In this document: in pieces, positions 23,590 to 34,275 of the stretch | Numbering within the stretch: the first letter of the stretch is position 1 | How the letters are laid out: the number at the start of each line of letters is the position of its first letter | Assembly: GCA_026874595.1 (NCBI GenBank) | Contig: CM049314.1 | Span: 27,045,729-27,109,728 of the forward strand | Length of the DNA: 64,000 nucleotides | Direction of reading: 5' to 3' | DNA from: Sipunculus nudus | Taxonomy: Eukaryota; Annelida; Sipuncula; Golfingiida; Sipunculidae | The notes under the pieces: model-generated | The model's database searches: none | What the model saw: only the letters and a program-made list of their open reading frames with translations | Told to the model about the DNA's origin: nothing | Position numbers and translations under genes: made by a program

Positions 23590-24450
23590 GCTTAAACATC
23601 AAGGTCCTAGTCACCAGTTTTCGAGCTTTTCGAGGAACTTGATTACAACAATTAGTGTTTCAATTTGAGGAAAAATATGCGATACTTCAAAAGTTATTGG
23701 AATCACCAAAAAAAAAATTTATCCAATTGTACTATGATGATGAAGATAAAGGTCATCTTTTTTCTAACGTGTCCGAGATATTGGTAAAGACATTTCACAG
23801 TTGAATTTCATGAAATATATCGTATGATTCAAAAGTTATAGCGTTCACATAGCGTTGATAGCGTTGAATGTCCAAGTCAGGGTCAACAGTTTTCGAGCTT
23901 CTAAATGGAATTTATTTGAATAATTAGTGTTTCAAATTTGATGAAAAAAATATGCGCTACACCTAATGTTATGGGGTTCCAAAATAATTCTTGTTGGCCC
24001 ATTTGACCATGATGTTGAAGGTCAAGGTCACCGGTTTTCCAAATCGTCCGAGATTTTGGTATGGACATCTGACAAGTCCAATTTCATGAAATAATAATGA
24101 ATTGTTCTAAAGTTAAAATGTGCACAAATAATTTCTATTCTGGCTGATTGACCTAGAAGACCCAGGTAAAGGTCACCAATTTTCATGCTACTCAAAGAAC
24201 TTGATTAAACATATTATTGTTCCAAATTTAAGGAAAAATTATGCGATACTTCTAAAGTTATGGGTTCACACAAATTCTATTTAAGCCTATTTGATCTGAT
24301 GATAAAGGTCAAGGTCACCAGTTTTCAAACTCGTCCGAGATATTGATATAAATAATTTAAATTAAAAAATTCCATAAAAAGTTCGACTTTTTCAAAAGTT
24401 ATCGTGTTCACAAGAAATGACAACGACGACCAGGACGCCGACTACGAGGA
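23590..24450 (+). repeat. ~285-bp tandem repeat, about three units
   Basis: Units starting near 23605, 23892 and 24178 share, in order: GGTCACC.GTTTTC.A.CT, GAACTTGATTA, ATTAGTGTTTCAA.TTGA, GAAAAATATGCGATACTTC, AAAGTTAT, TGATGATGAAGGTCAAGGTC, and CGTCCGAGATATTGGTA followed by AATTTCATGAAATA. Units differ by 20-30 percent. The array ends in a GACGACCAGGACGCCGACTA tract and a C homopolymer at 24466-24476. A related sequence occurs at 46.44-46.94 kb. Confidence 0.7.
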
Positions 24451-25356
24451 CAGACTAATATATGCCCCCCCCCCACCCAATCCCATGGGAGGGGAGGCAT
24501 AATTTGGGCAAAAGGCTCCTGTGTCTCAATAATTAATGCCTTGATAATGGATTGCCTTGATTCTTGCTTTGAGTATTAATCTTGGGTAGCTTCATCCGTT
24601 CATGAATTTTCCTTTCAAATTTTTACGCGTTATTAAATTTATTTTTAAAGCAAAAGGAGTACAGGGCACAAATCGTAACGGTTCGATCTAGATTTTTCTC
24701 ACGAAATATCCAGAGAAGTCCTTGAAAGTTTCAGTTAAATCAGATTAAGGTCATTGCGACATACAGTCTCTGAGTTTAAAGACGTGCTTTGGCACCCACG
24801 ATTATTGAAAATTGTTACAAAGGCTGCTGTAATTAGATAAGTAATGTATAAATTATAATGATTTTTCTTTCATATTGATCATGGACAATTTCGTCATTTT
24901 TTTCATAATATGGTTGAGATTTGGAAATTGGGTTAGACATATCACAAATGTAGGCGTCAAACAATTTTTAAAACAAATAAAGAACGTGTATCATTTACAC
25001 ATATTACTACCATCATGTACAATTAGAAGAAAACCCAATCTTTTTAAATTCCTCATAACTGCCCAAGACACCAGTGCAAAAACACTAGAAGGACAGCTGT
25101 CCTATTTGATAGAATTTATCGTGTCCGAGAGCAGCTGAACGTCATGAACTCTGGGTCACTTGTTAAAGACATATTAATAAAATATGTGTACGTATTAAGA
25201 ATAATTGAGATCAGAAGGTTTTATTTTTTAAACAACTGACATGTAGAGAATATACAGATCAATATACAGTTTTGGGACAAATTTCCTTAAATACACAATT
25301 CCCCATGATATAGATATATGCAAAAATGCTAGACGTTTAAGCCTGTGAAGAATCTG

Positions 25357-25358
<2 letters not shown>
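24451..25358. other. Non-coding; includes a reversed hairpin-repeat edge
   Basis: Around 25127-25160 the family edge phrase appears inverted (AGCTGAACGTCATGAACTC followed by GGGTCACTTGTTA). Upstream of it is a 87-codon frame (24875-25138) without recognisable motifs, probably repeat interior. Confidence 0.45.

Positions 25359-25421
<63 letters not shown>
25359..25421. repeat. (TA)n microsatellite
   Basis: Perfect TA run of about 63 bp. Confidence 0.97.
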
Positions 25422-25426
<5 letters not shown>

Positions 25427-25741
25427 ATTTTCATGGAGAAATACAGGTCTAAAAGGTGATTGATTACACGTTTTTGCAGAACCTACTTTTTTAAAAACAT
25501 CTTGGGTTTGAAATATGTTAAGAATATTGATAAATACACTACACGTAAAATAGTAGGTTTGCTACTGGATCTGTCCTAATACGACTTAAGGCACATAACA
25601 GGCAGGGGTATTTTGCAATGGGTTATGTGAGTGTCATGGCGTAAGAATGGCAACACAAAATTTTACCCTATGAACGATATGCACATTTTATCCAGGTCTT
25701 ATACTATTCTTATTAATACTTGATTAATTAATGTATATTTA

Positions 25742-25811
25742 TTATACACAGCAATTCATTAAACCAAAACCGTTTTTTGTGTGATCATCAGATTTTTCCG
25801 AATGTTTATGA
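25742..25811 (-). CDS. Candidate last exon (cytoplasmic tail) of minus-strand membrane protein
   Basis: On the minus strand an acceptor-like stretch (TTTCTCGCCCTC, a TTAAC branch-point-like word, then CTATAG, ending at 25812) precedes a 70-bp segment reading SHKHSEKSDDHTKNGFGL then MNCCV and a TAA stop (25744-25742). Its first base completes the AG left over by the transmembrane exons upstream, so the joint would read IRSHKH. The peptide is hydrophilic and charged with a terminal Cys-Cys, plausible as a short cytoplasmic tail. Linkage rests only on splice-site grammar and phase. A chance open segment, or a tail assembled from other exons, is possible. Confidence 0.35.
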
Positions 25812-26049
25812 CTATAGTTAACGTGATGCCGAGGGCGAGAAACCGCTTGAGAGATTATAATCATTAAGTTAAAATAAGAAAGGTCCGGCCATAAAAAAAA
25901 GAATGGTATCTCTCTAATGAATGTTGCCCTGCCTGCGACGAAAGAAAGAAATATATGAACAGATTCCACAAGACCGTTATAAAGGAAAACATATATATAT
26001 TTAATGGTCTATGAACATACAGTAACATACCAAGACGTAATGACGACAG

Positions 26050-26870
26050 CTGGCTCATATAACACTGTGTTACACACTGAGTCCTCTTAGGTGAACTGCA
26101 CCAAAGTCAAACGTGTAATATAAAATGAACTGGTTTATATACCCAGTTCGATGTCCACATCTCGGTGTTTCACTGTAGCTACTCGGCGCCTTAATTCACA
26201 GTCCATTTATCTTACAATTCAATCTCTGCTCACGTCCACTAGGTGAATCTAAAACTGGCTCTCCGCTCAAAAGTTCATAAAAACAAAACTGGCTCTCCAC
26301 TCTACAGTTCATCAGACGTAACAAAGATAATCCCAGCAGGAACCCGCTTCAGTTCAAACCGTGTACATTTGAGTAAATATGCCCGGAGCTCAGAAAATCT
26401 CAGTCCATCAGCCGTGTCACAACACGACCACTCATCACCGGGAAAAAAAGTGTATTCAACATACCACAGTTCTGCAGAACAATAGTAAAAGATCGTGTGT
26501 CCTATGTACACCGGACACAACCACAGCTGACTCCATCACACTAGCATAAAAGTCTCAAAACTTCTGCTCTACAGCCTACACACATCGCACATATCGCTGT
26601 CGTCCAGCTCTCCAGTACCTTTTTCTGTGTAGTACCCTCAGAGTCCCTCAACATGTGTTTTTTTTTAACTGGCCACACCGAGAACAATCGACACAAGCCC
26701 GAGCTACAATCAGTCTGTCTCGCCAGCGCGACTCGCAAATCACAGGCCGTGCCTGTTATTAGGCCACGCCCACCTGTCCGTTTGTTCCAGGCACTCTGGG
26801 CACTGTCAGGGCGAATTCTAGAAGTTTCGTACCGTAAACCAGCCCACGAAATACTTTAGCAAACTATATA
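26050..26870. other. Unclassified GC-richer block
   Basis: Sharply different composition from its AT-rich neighbours. A phrase is repeated internally (AAAACTGGCTCTCCGCTC and AAAACTGGCTCTCCACTC about 40 bp apart). Four overlapping short frames occur on both strands and none has recognisable motifs. Probably part of a transposable element (LTR or SINE-like body); ends not identified. If the minus-strand gene is real, this lies in its last intron. Confidence 0.35.
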
Positions 26871-27088
26871 CAACTCTGAACCAGCTTGTCTTACCAAAAA
26901 ATAAGGTATAATTACAAAAAAAATAAAAAGCCTGCATCACAAATTTTGTTTATGTAATAAAGTATGGTAACAAATAAAAACACTTTGTTTGTTTGTACTT
27001 GACTAGCATAAAATACAAATGTTAAAAGTACACATTCATTGTTTACTGATTCGCACCGTTGAAAAACGGAACCTAAGCTCTAGCATAG

Positions 27089-27089
<1 letters not shown>

Positions 27090-27154
<65 letters not shown>
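27090..27154. repeat. (AT)n microsatellite
   Basis: Perfect AT run of about 65 bp. Confidence 0.97.
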
Positions 27155-27156
<2 letters not shown>

Positions 27157-27363
27157 CACAATGGCGAAGCCTAGTGTCTTATTTACATTGTTGTACCTTC
27201 ACTGTAGTCGCTTTATGGCCTGTAACCAGCTACGCTCCGATAAATATGTTCTTCTTTATGCTAGGCTGGTCTTGCTGAACATCGGCAGTATAAGTGTTCA
27301 TCCACAAAGAGTGATCTGCTGAATGGAAAACTGGTTACATTTTTTCTCTTCTGACATGAATAT

Positions 27364-27365
<2 letters not shown>

Positions 27366-27427
<62 letters not shown>
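27366..27427. repeat. (AT)n microsatellite
   Basis: Perfect AT run of about 62 bp. Confidence 0.97.
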
Positions 27428-27429
<2 letters not shown>

Positions 27430-27629
27430 CAATAGCAAACATGAAATCCTACAAATTTTAGCCACTACTATAACTGTAAGGAATCAAGAAAATCGAGATT
27501 TAATTATATTGACAATTAACTGAATTTGAAGTAAAGTCCTTACGTGTGTTTAAAAGAATTACGCATACACAAAAAGAGGATTCTCTGAATATCATTCAGT
27601 ATCATGTTCATATATATAAGCACCATTAC

Positions 27630-27717
27630 CTTCTAATCAATGCAGCAGTGATACATATAATGCCACAAATCACCACTATGGGAATCAATATGATCCACAC
27701 TGAGACGTTGGCACCAG
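27630..27717 (-). CDS. Transmembrane exon, variant B (tandem duplicate)
   Basis: An 88-bp exon-like segment on the minus strand. The acceptor is a T-rich run ending TTATAG, the donor AGAAG|GTAATG. In the phase set by the upstream stalk exon it reads AGANVSVWIILIPIVV then ICGIICITAALIR, a single hydrophobic helix followed by a basic stop-transfer residue. A nearly identical copy lies 110 bp away (27740-27827). At 88 bp, phase 1 in and phase 2 out, including both copies would shift the frame, and the 22-bp gap between them is too short to be spliced, so only one can be used per transcript. Confidence 0.6.
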
Positions 27718-27739
27718 CTATAATAAAAAAAAAAATTAC

Positions 27740-27827
27740 CTTCTTATAAATGCAGCAGTGATACATATAATGACACATATCACCACTATGGGAATCAATA
27801 TGATCCACACTGAAACGTTGGCACCAG
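27740..27827 (-). CDS. Transmembrane exon, variant A (tandem duplicate)
   Basis: An 88-bp segment, same boundaries as variant B. The acceptor ends TTATTATAG; the donor is AGAAG|GTAATT followed by a poly-T run. It reads AGANVSVWIILIPIVV then ICVIICITAAFIR. It differs from variant B by only a few bases (Gly to Val in the helix, Leu to Phe near its end), so the duplication is recent or maintained by conversion. Its phase-1 acceptor fits the donor of the stalk exon at 29913. Confidence 0.6.
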
Positions 27828-27911
27828 CTATAATAAAAAACATTTTTTATATTTAATAAATATATTCCAAAAATTAATATTTTTTAAACATTTAATACCA
27901 TTCAATAAACA

Positions 27912-29826
27912 AGTAACCCTTGGGTCATGACGCTAAGCTGCCAAGCATGACCTGCGACATCATGGGCTTCCAGTCAAATTTTTGAAGAACCTATTTGATC
28001 AATTTTTTTAAATTTTCAACGACAACAGAAATATATAACACCAATGTCTGATTAAAACACAGTGAATTAATGGTCCGAGGAAAAATGTATGATTGTTGAG
28101 CTATCAGGAACTATTCCCATAGCTTGCTTGATACCTGTCAGTCACTAAAGGAACACCACACAGGCCAATTATAAGATCAAAATATATAGCAAAATCAAGG
28201 AAATCCATACAAGAATTTTTGAGAAACAGGTGCTTCTGTATGAATTTTTATTCAATACAAGCCAACTGTACTGTTCTTTTATAAATAATTGTAATATTAA
28301 TAAAGAAATATTTGACCCAATCCTTTGCAAGATTACATTAATATACGTCCGACTTCGTTCACTGTAACAGTTCTTGAGATAATATGAACAAACGGAATTT
28401 AAAGATGGTTGCCTGGTGGCCATATAGGACCTCTGGCAGGTCTGAAATCAGACAACAACCATTCTCTTAATCGGAGCCAAACATAGAAAAAAAGAACTGA
28501 AACTGCGCTGATAAAAGGATTTCAAAGGTGGCTAACTGGCAGACATAATGGATTTCTGACAAGTATGGCATTTAATATCACACATCCTCCAATTTGAGAC
28601 CAAACTTGTAGCAAATTCTCTAAAGGATGTTAAATTAATGAATGTCCAAAACAATTCAAAAGGCATTTTTAGGCCCTCATATCAGAGTTATAGATATGCA
28701 AATGTAAAAAGTGTACGCAATATTTCTTATTAGGTAAACTGCAAAACCTTAAAGAAAAAAATGCAGAAACCATGAGTAGGAGTCTTGTAATAAAAAAGCC
28801 ATCTTAATCAAGGTACAAATCCACGTATTATGAGGACAAATACTTGCTTTTTTATCTGGTGATTTATATAAAAATATTCAGATATCTAGGGAACTAAGTT
28901 TATTGCTATGATTCCATAAATTAAACTGCAAAATGTTCCCATTATCTTATAAATAAGTAGCTAAACCTTAATACTAAACTCTCATAGTCTTAATGCCTGG
29001 CTGAAGCATTCCGGAAACAGTGTTTTTCTTATGCAGTAACGAGCTACTTTTCAGTATGCCTTGTCACTTATTAGGCTGATACTAAAGGTTCACTCACAAT
29101 TAAAGCCACACAGTGAGATAGTTGGAGTGCAATGGTTATATATACAAGAAAATAGAGTTGGTCTGCAAAATAAGTTATTGTGAACATCTCTGACCTATGA
29201 CCTTGGCCTTTTGCCCACATATCAACTGGATTCTTTCTAAATAATGGGTAACTACTAGCCACTGAAATCTGGTGTAATTACTTGGCAACAAATAAGTGAA
29301 TAACTTTGACCTGCAACCTTTAACCTGCTGACCAGCTGACCCCAAAATCTGTAGGATTCTTTTGCCACTTAGCAGGTGAGCTATATGTGAAAGATCAAAG
29401 AATAGGGATGAAAGGTTTGGCTTAAAATGCATCCACAGACTTTTCAAAGAAGTGGGTCCTGTGACCTTGACCTTTGACCTTGTGACCTCAAAATAATTAT
29501 TATTCTTCCCCTATTGGTAGGTGAGATGTATGTGAAAGATGGAAGGTTTTGGATGAAAAGTTTTGCTAAAAGAATTATTTCTGGGGGTCCAAACACACCC
29601 CGTAGTTTCAAGAATATAGGTCGAAGTGACCTAATTTCAGGTGTGCATGGAGATATTTTTACAACCTTTAAGACTGCATAGGGTTCATGACCCTAGCCCC
29701 TACGGTTACGATTTATGCACTGCTAAAGGACGGACGGCTGGCCGGACGGCCGGACGGACAGACGAAGGACGACGGATAAAGACCCGTCGCTATAGCCCAG
29801 CATGACTTAAAGGCAGCTGAGCTAAA
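27912..29826 (+). repeat. Dispersed hairpin-repeat element
   Basis: Starts with the family edge CAAGTAACCCTTGGGTCATG then ACGCTAAGCTG. It contains a module rich in TGACCTTGACCTTTGACC (29.19-29.56 kb), then GTTACGATTTATGCACTGCT, a GGACGGACGG-rich tract (29728-29775) and the 3' hairpin TAGCCCAGC...GCTGAGCTA (29793-29824). If the minus-strand gene is real, this element sits in the intron between stalk and transmembrane exons. Confidence 0.65.
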
Positions 29827-29912
29827 AAAAATTACTAATATTGTACTGAATATTATGTATTTACTGACATATATTTCTACATGAACGCCTTTATTCTGGA
29901 GAAATTATATAC

Positions 29913-30038
29913 CTTCTTCTTTACTTGCTTCCACTGTTTGGTTCAACTCCGGGTCTTGTAAATATATATCTTCTGTTGAATTCGTTTTCGCTGAATTATG
30001 TTTATTCGGCCCAGTAACACATTCCTCTGTGTTATTAA
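29913..30038 (-). CDS. Extracellular stalk exon of minus-strand membrane protein
   Basis: A 126-bp exon-like segment on the minus strand with acceptor TCATTTCAACAG and donor GAAG|GTATAT. The incoming phase is 1 and the outgoing phase 1; the 41 codons between read NNTEECVTGPNKHNSAKTNS then TEDIYLQDPELNQTVEASKEE. The peptide is acidic and low in hydrophobics, with N-glycosylation sequons (NNT, NST, NQT), as in juxtamembrane stalks. Its split last codon (G) joins with CT of either transmembrane exon to give Ala, continuing in frame. That phase match and the stalk-helix order are the main support. The parent family is unknown; a C-type-lectin-like half-domain further upstream on the same strand is a candidate ectodomain. 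Confidence 0.5.
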
Positions 30039-31139
30039 CTGTTGAAATGAGATACATTGCAAGATACATTCCATCATTCGTTTTGTTTGCAATAGTCAGT
30101 ATAATGAAGAATACCTAATATGCAATGACCAATGTTAAGAGTAACCTGAAATATAATTTTATATACTTTGTTCTTAAACCTCAGCAAAACGTGATTTATA
30201 CTAGATATGTCCTGAAATGACACCAGACATAGATAAGATAGACGAATAACAGACGAATGTGATATTGATTTTGCACCGTTGTCCTTCGCTTAAGGAAAAT
30301 TTTCCAACTTCCAAAAATTAACAGAAATTATACCCAAGGGTCTAACGTTTACTCTGTTCATGGAAGTGGTTGATCAAAAATTAAAAAAACGTGCAAAGTA
30401 AAAAGTAAAAACCATCAACATAAGAAGCACCACCTGTAGCTCAAAATCAAACACGAGTTATATAATAAATGTCTCTGTGAAATGTTATTCAGGTGATATT
30501 TGGTAACAGACATTTCATCATACACAACATTGTCACATTTTGAAATAAGCTGAATCTGAACTTTAGTTCCCCATCTTGAAACTGATTTGACTAAGTTTAT
30601 GCTCATGCTGTTCTCCTTCCTGCGTGAAATTGTCTGCTATGATGAAAAGTCACGCTATGAAAAGTCCAAATATTAAAACCTTAAAATTTATTTTTGAAAC
30701 ATAGGAAATACCATTTAGAAATTAGGTCAACATAGGTGGTGCATTCTCCGGCTGAAAATCTGATTGAAGTCACATGGTTAATAATCTAGTAAAATGTGAT
30801 GCAGAAGGCTGCATCCATTCCCTATATATTGGACACCAAATATTACATCGTTTAAATGCATCAAATTGTCTAATTTATCTAAATTGTCGACCGAATTTGA
30901 ACTTCTATTAAACCTTCATTTAAAAAAGAAAGTTTAATTGAATTTAGACTAATTTTATATTCTTAATCCAGAAAATTGTCTTCTGTAACAAGAAATAAAA
31001 AATATTACTTCCTTATCCCTTAACTTGGGTAAAAGCTGTGATGATCATTAAAAAGAAGACCAATTAAAGCCAAAGTTAGTGGTGCTACCGCGGCTCAAAA
31101 TATCATAGAATTGACATAATAAATATTCCTGTGAAACTT
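30039..31139. other. Non-coding; partial repeat copies
   Basis: Contains two related ~100-bp pieces (about 30420-30490 and 31070-31139) sharing GGCTCAAAAT or AGCTCAAAAT and CTGTGAAA. No exon with good splice sites was recognised. Confidence 0.4.
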
Positions 31140-31555
31140 TTTTAATATTTTTTTTGGTGGAGATAACCGCCTCCATTTTTTTAATGCTAACTTAACTACG
31201 TATATGTACATCTGCAGAAATCCGTTTCGGTTTCGGACTACGTGACAGGGCAGAATCACACGCTTCCTGTCATATTATATCCAGGCGTCAACCAGGCCCG
31301 GTGACTACAGCACCTGCGAGCCCTGGTTGCGTAATCATCCCCATTGCTAGGTCATGCTATCGAGGAACCCCCGAAAGGCGCACTCGTTTGTGACTGAAAC
31401 AGGGCCGTTGGGCACTGCCTTCCCATTAAGCCTGCAGAGCGCTCACCCTGGGTTGGGACCGACCGTGAAAAATCTCACCGCCTCGGCTGAGATTCGAACT
31501 TACGATCTCTCGGCTTTGAGTCCTGTGCTCTACTCCTGAGCCACAGAAGCCGGTT
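31140..31555 (-). mobile_element. tRNA-derived SINE with target-site duplication
   Basis: On the minus strand the element starts with a tRNA-like head. The A-box-like TGGCTCAGGAGTAGAGC is at 31543-31527, an anticodon-loop-like CTCAAAG suggests a tRNA-Leu(CAA) ancestor, and the B box AAGTTCGAATCTC is at 31501-31489. An unrelated ~330-bp GC-richer body and an A-rich tail follow. A 15-bp direct repeat with one mismatch (ATTCCTGTGAAACTT at 31125-31139, ATTACTGTGAAACTT at 31556-31570) flanks it precisely. It is transcribed by Pol III and mobilised by a LINE in known families. No CCA end or acceptor stem is kept, so it is not a tRNA gene. Confidence 0.82.
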
Positions 31556-31570
31556 ATTACTGTGAAACTT

Positions 31571-33179
31571 GGTGCTGAAGGCTGCAGCTGTTCCTGAGAG
31601 ATTCGCTAAAAGATATTTTACCATGTATCCTAAACCTCCAAATTATCAAATTTTGCGATCTCTCAAATTAAAAGTCAAGATAGACACCATTTTGAAAATA
31701 ATTTGAATGAATTATCCTCATTTTTTTAATTCTCAGGCATCTTATGATATAAAATATTTATATTCACTGACTTAAAGTCCAACATACAGGTATGTAAGAT
31801 TGGTTTGTTAAGAGAAAAAGAATGTATTTATACTAGAGACAGAGAGATATACAGTGATGTGATATACTGAAAGAATGTTCAGTATTATGAGATTTACCTC
31901 ATGCTCGAGGAAGTTAAATTATCCATAATCCAAGTTATGATGTCTAATCAGGTTGTGTTTTCGTTATGGTGTTGTGCACTTAGGTCCAGTACTTTCACCT
32001 CCCCCGTACCCCCCCCCCCCCCGCTTCCGACGTACGAAGAAGCCACAGTCACTCAGTCAGTGAAAACAGCACATGTTTGGCCGCTAAGTTTCCGAGGTCC
32101 ATATAGAGTGATGTGTGGAAACCCTTATGGAGGAAGTTCCCGTTTTACTTGGAACACACATGCTTGGAAGATTGATATACAGTAAATGTTGAGGCTCGCT
32201 TAATTTTGTTTCTCTTCCCCACTGCCTGCTGAGTTGTCACTGAGGACGGACTTTGATCTTCAGACCGAATTTCCCGGCTATTAGGAGAGACATTACCGGC
32301 TCAACAGGGAATATATACTGGTATTTCGATGAGCCGCAAGTCAAGATCTTGTTTGAGTTCTCAAACCTTTTCTATATCTACTGCATCTAATGAGACGGTT
32401 TTACTGATTGTCCGGCAAAGGGAGGTTAAGTTGATGAGCGATCATCTTCCGTGTGGGTCACATGCGCAACATCATTAACAAAGAAATTCTCCGGAGATGA
32501 TCTCCATCCTCCCCTTAGTCTTCAAGCACTTTCGTGCCTAGTGAGACACAGTCGATATGCCAATGCGTGCACATACATGACGCCAGAAAATGAGTCAAAA
32601 CACGGTGCAGGAGTAGGAAAATAGGATTTTCACAAGGGTAGGTACACACACACAGAGTCTAGCTATGCTCCACGTTCTATGGGGAAGTTTTACGCATGCA
32701 TAATCAGAGGTCAACACTACTAAGTTAGCAGAAAAGAAGCACTCGCTCAACTAGCTGGTCCTTGTAGGAAAACGAGTATTCCTTTAAATTTATTTCTTGA
32801 ACATTCAAACACAGCAAAGACATCCTAAATAAAAAGAAATTCTGATATTGGCTAGACACAGTTATTGGTGATATGTCATATAGGTGATCTTAATAAATTA
32901 TATCATCCTTTTATTGACTTTATGTTTTGGCAAGTTGAAAAAATAAAACACTCAGGGGTTCGCTGAGGTGTCGGGGAAGAGGTCAGGGGATGGAGGGGTT
33001 GGGGGGGGGCACGAGTTAGAACAGTAGTGCACTTGCCAGGATAAATTTTTTTATTTGCCCCTGTAAGTATGCAAATGTTAATATTGATTTTATAATAGGA
33101 GAACACCACTAAAACACATTTGAAAGTAAAATACAATCATTCACTAGCAAACAATTCATGACCTAAACGTATCCACTGC
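31571..33179. other. Non-coding stretch with C/G homopolymers
   Basis: Contains C runs near 32008-32021 and a G run near 33000-33009. Frames at 31901-32185 and 32903-33136 are low-complexity proline readings of these runs. A less AT-biased part (32.2-32.8 kb) has no recognisable product. Confidence 0.4.
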
Positions 33180-34275
33180 TGAAAATCTAATATGACTGCT
33201 GTCGTTTGACGGTCTAAAAAGTAGAGGCAAAATACTTGAAAATAGAAGCAAAACTGGCAACACCAGTTTTCAACAACTGATGAAACGTTTTTTTTATAAA
33301 AAAGCATACCATGTTTCAGGAAAAAAGGAAGAAACCTGACACAATTGCTTTAGTTTGTCAGTGTAAAACTACATGCACGTATATTCTGAAAGATACATAT
33401 GCCACCACATATACTCAGGACCTGACAAAACTAGTCATGATCAATAATCATACATGCTGTTTCAGGATATTAGATAAAACCACAGTTGAGAAACTGATAC
33501 AATTGCTATCATTTGACTGTATCAAAGCAAGAGATAAAAGTGCACGGAAAATAGAAAGAGTTGCGCAATTTGTCTGTAGGAACTGTTAAACTAGTCATGC
33601 ACATTAAATATATCAGGTTTCAAGACAATAGGTTGACCCACAGAAACTGATGCAACTGCTGTTGTTTGGCAGATTCAAAATTTTAGGTGAAAATGTATTA
33701 AAATTAGAAAAAAATACAGAGGGCACCACCAGTCTTTAGTAACCAATGACACTGTGACCTTGATCTTTGACCTCCAAAAGCTTCAAACAAGAGAGTCCTG
33801 TGACCTTGGCCTTTGACCTAGTGATATGAAAATCTACAGCATTCTTCCCCCATTCATTAGTGAGTCATAGGTTAAAGATTGAAGGTTTAAGATGAAATGT
33901 TCGGCTTAAAATGCATCCACAAGCTTTTCTATGAAGTGGGTCTTCAGACCTTGACCAGTGACATTAAAATATTTATGGTTCTTCCCATGTAGCTAGGTGA
34001 CCCATATGTAAGCGATGAAGAGTATGAGATGATAATTTTGACTATAAATCATTCTGGACGGTGCAAACATGGACAATATTTCGAGGAAATAGCTTGCATT
34101 GGCCTAATTTAAGGTTCCCTTAGAGATCTTTTTAGAACCTCTAAGAATGCACAGGGGTCATGATCCTAGCCCTGCTAACGGACGGCTGAACGGCAAGACG
34201 GCCGGACGGAAGGAAGGCGGACAATGACCCATCACTATAGCTCGGCATGACGGAAAGTCAGCTGCGCTAATAAAG
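33180..34275 (+). repeat. Dispersed hairpin-repeat element (partial)
   Basis: Successive family modules: GACGGTCTAAAAAGTAGAGG, GTTTCAGGA.A.TAGATGAAACCACAGTTGAGAAAC-like sequences (interrupted), CAGTCTTTAGTAACCAATGA, a CCTTGATCTTTGACC/CCTTGGCCTTTGACC module (33.75-34.0 kb), then GACGGCTGAACGG...CGGACGG and the hairpin TAGCTCGGC...GCTGCGCTA (34237-34269). The 92-codon frame at 33311-33589 lies in this repeat and is not regarded as a gene. Confidence 0.6.

Noticed and set aside
23590-24450. CRISPR-like array
   Set aside because: Units are ~285 bp, diverged and contiguous without unique spacers, in a eukaryotic context.
31481-31550. tRNA-Leu gene on the minus strand
   Set aside because: A and B boxes are present but the acceptor stem is not, a SINE body follows, and target duplications bracket the whole unit.
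33311-33589. 92-codon frame with several Cys residues, small-secreted-protein-like
   Set aside because: It lies in modules of the dispersed hairpin repeat that recur at 36.5, 45.0 and 47.0 kb with broken frames.
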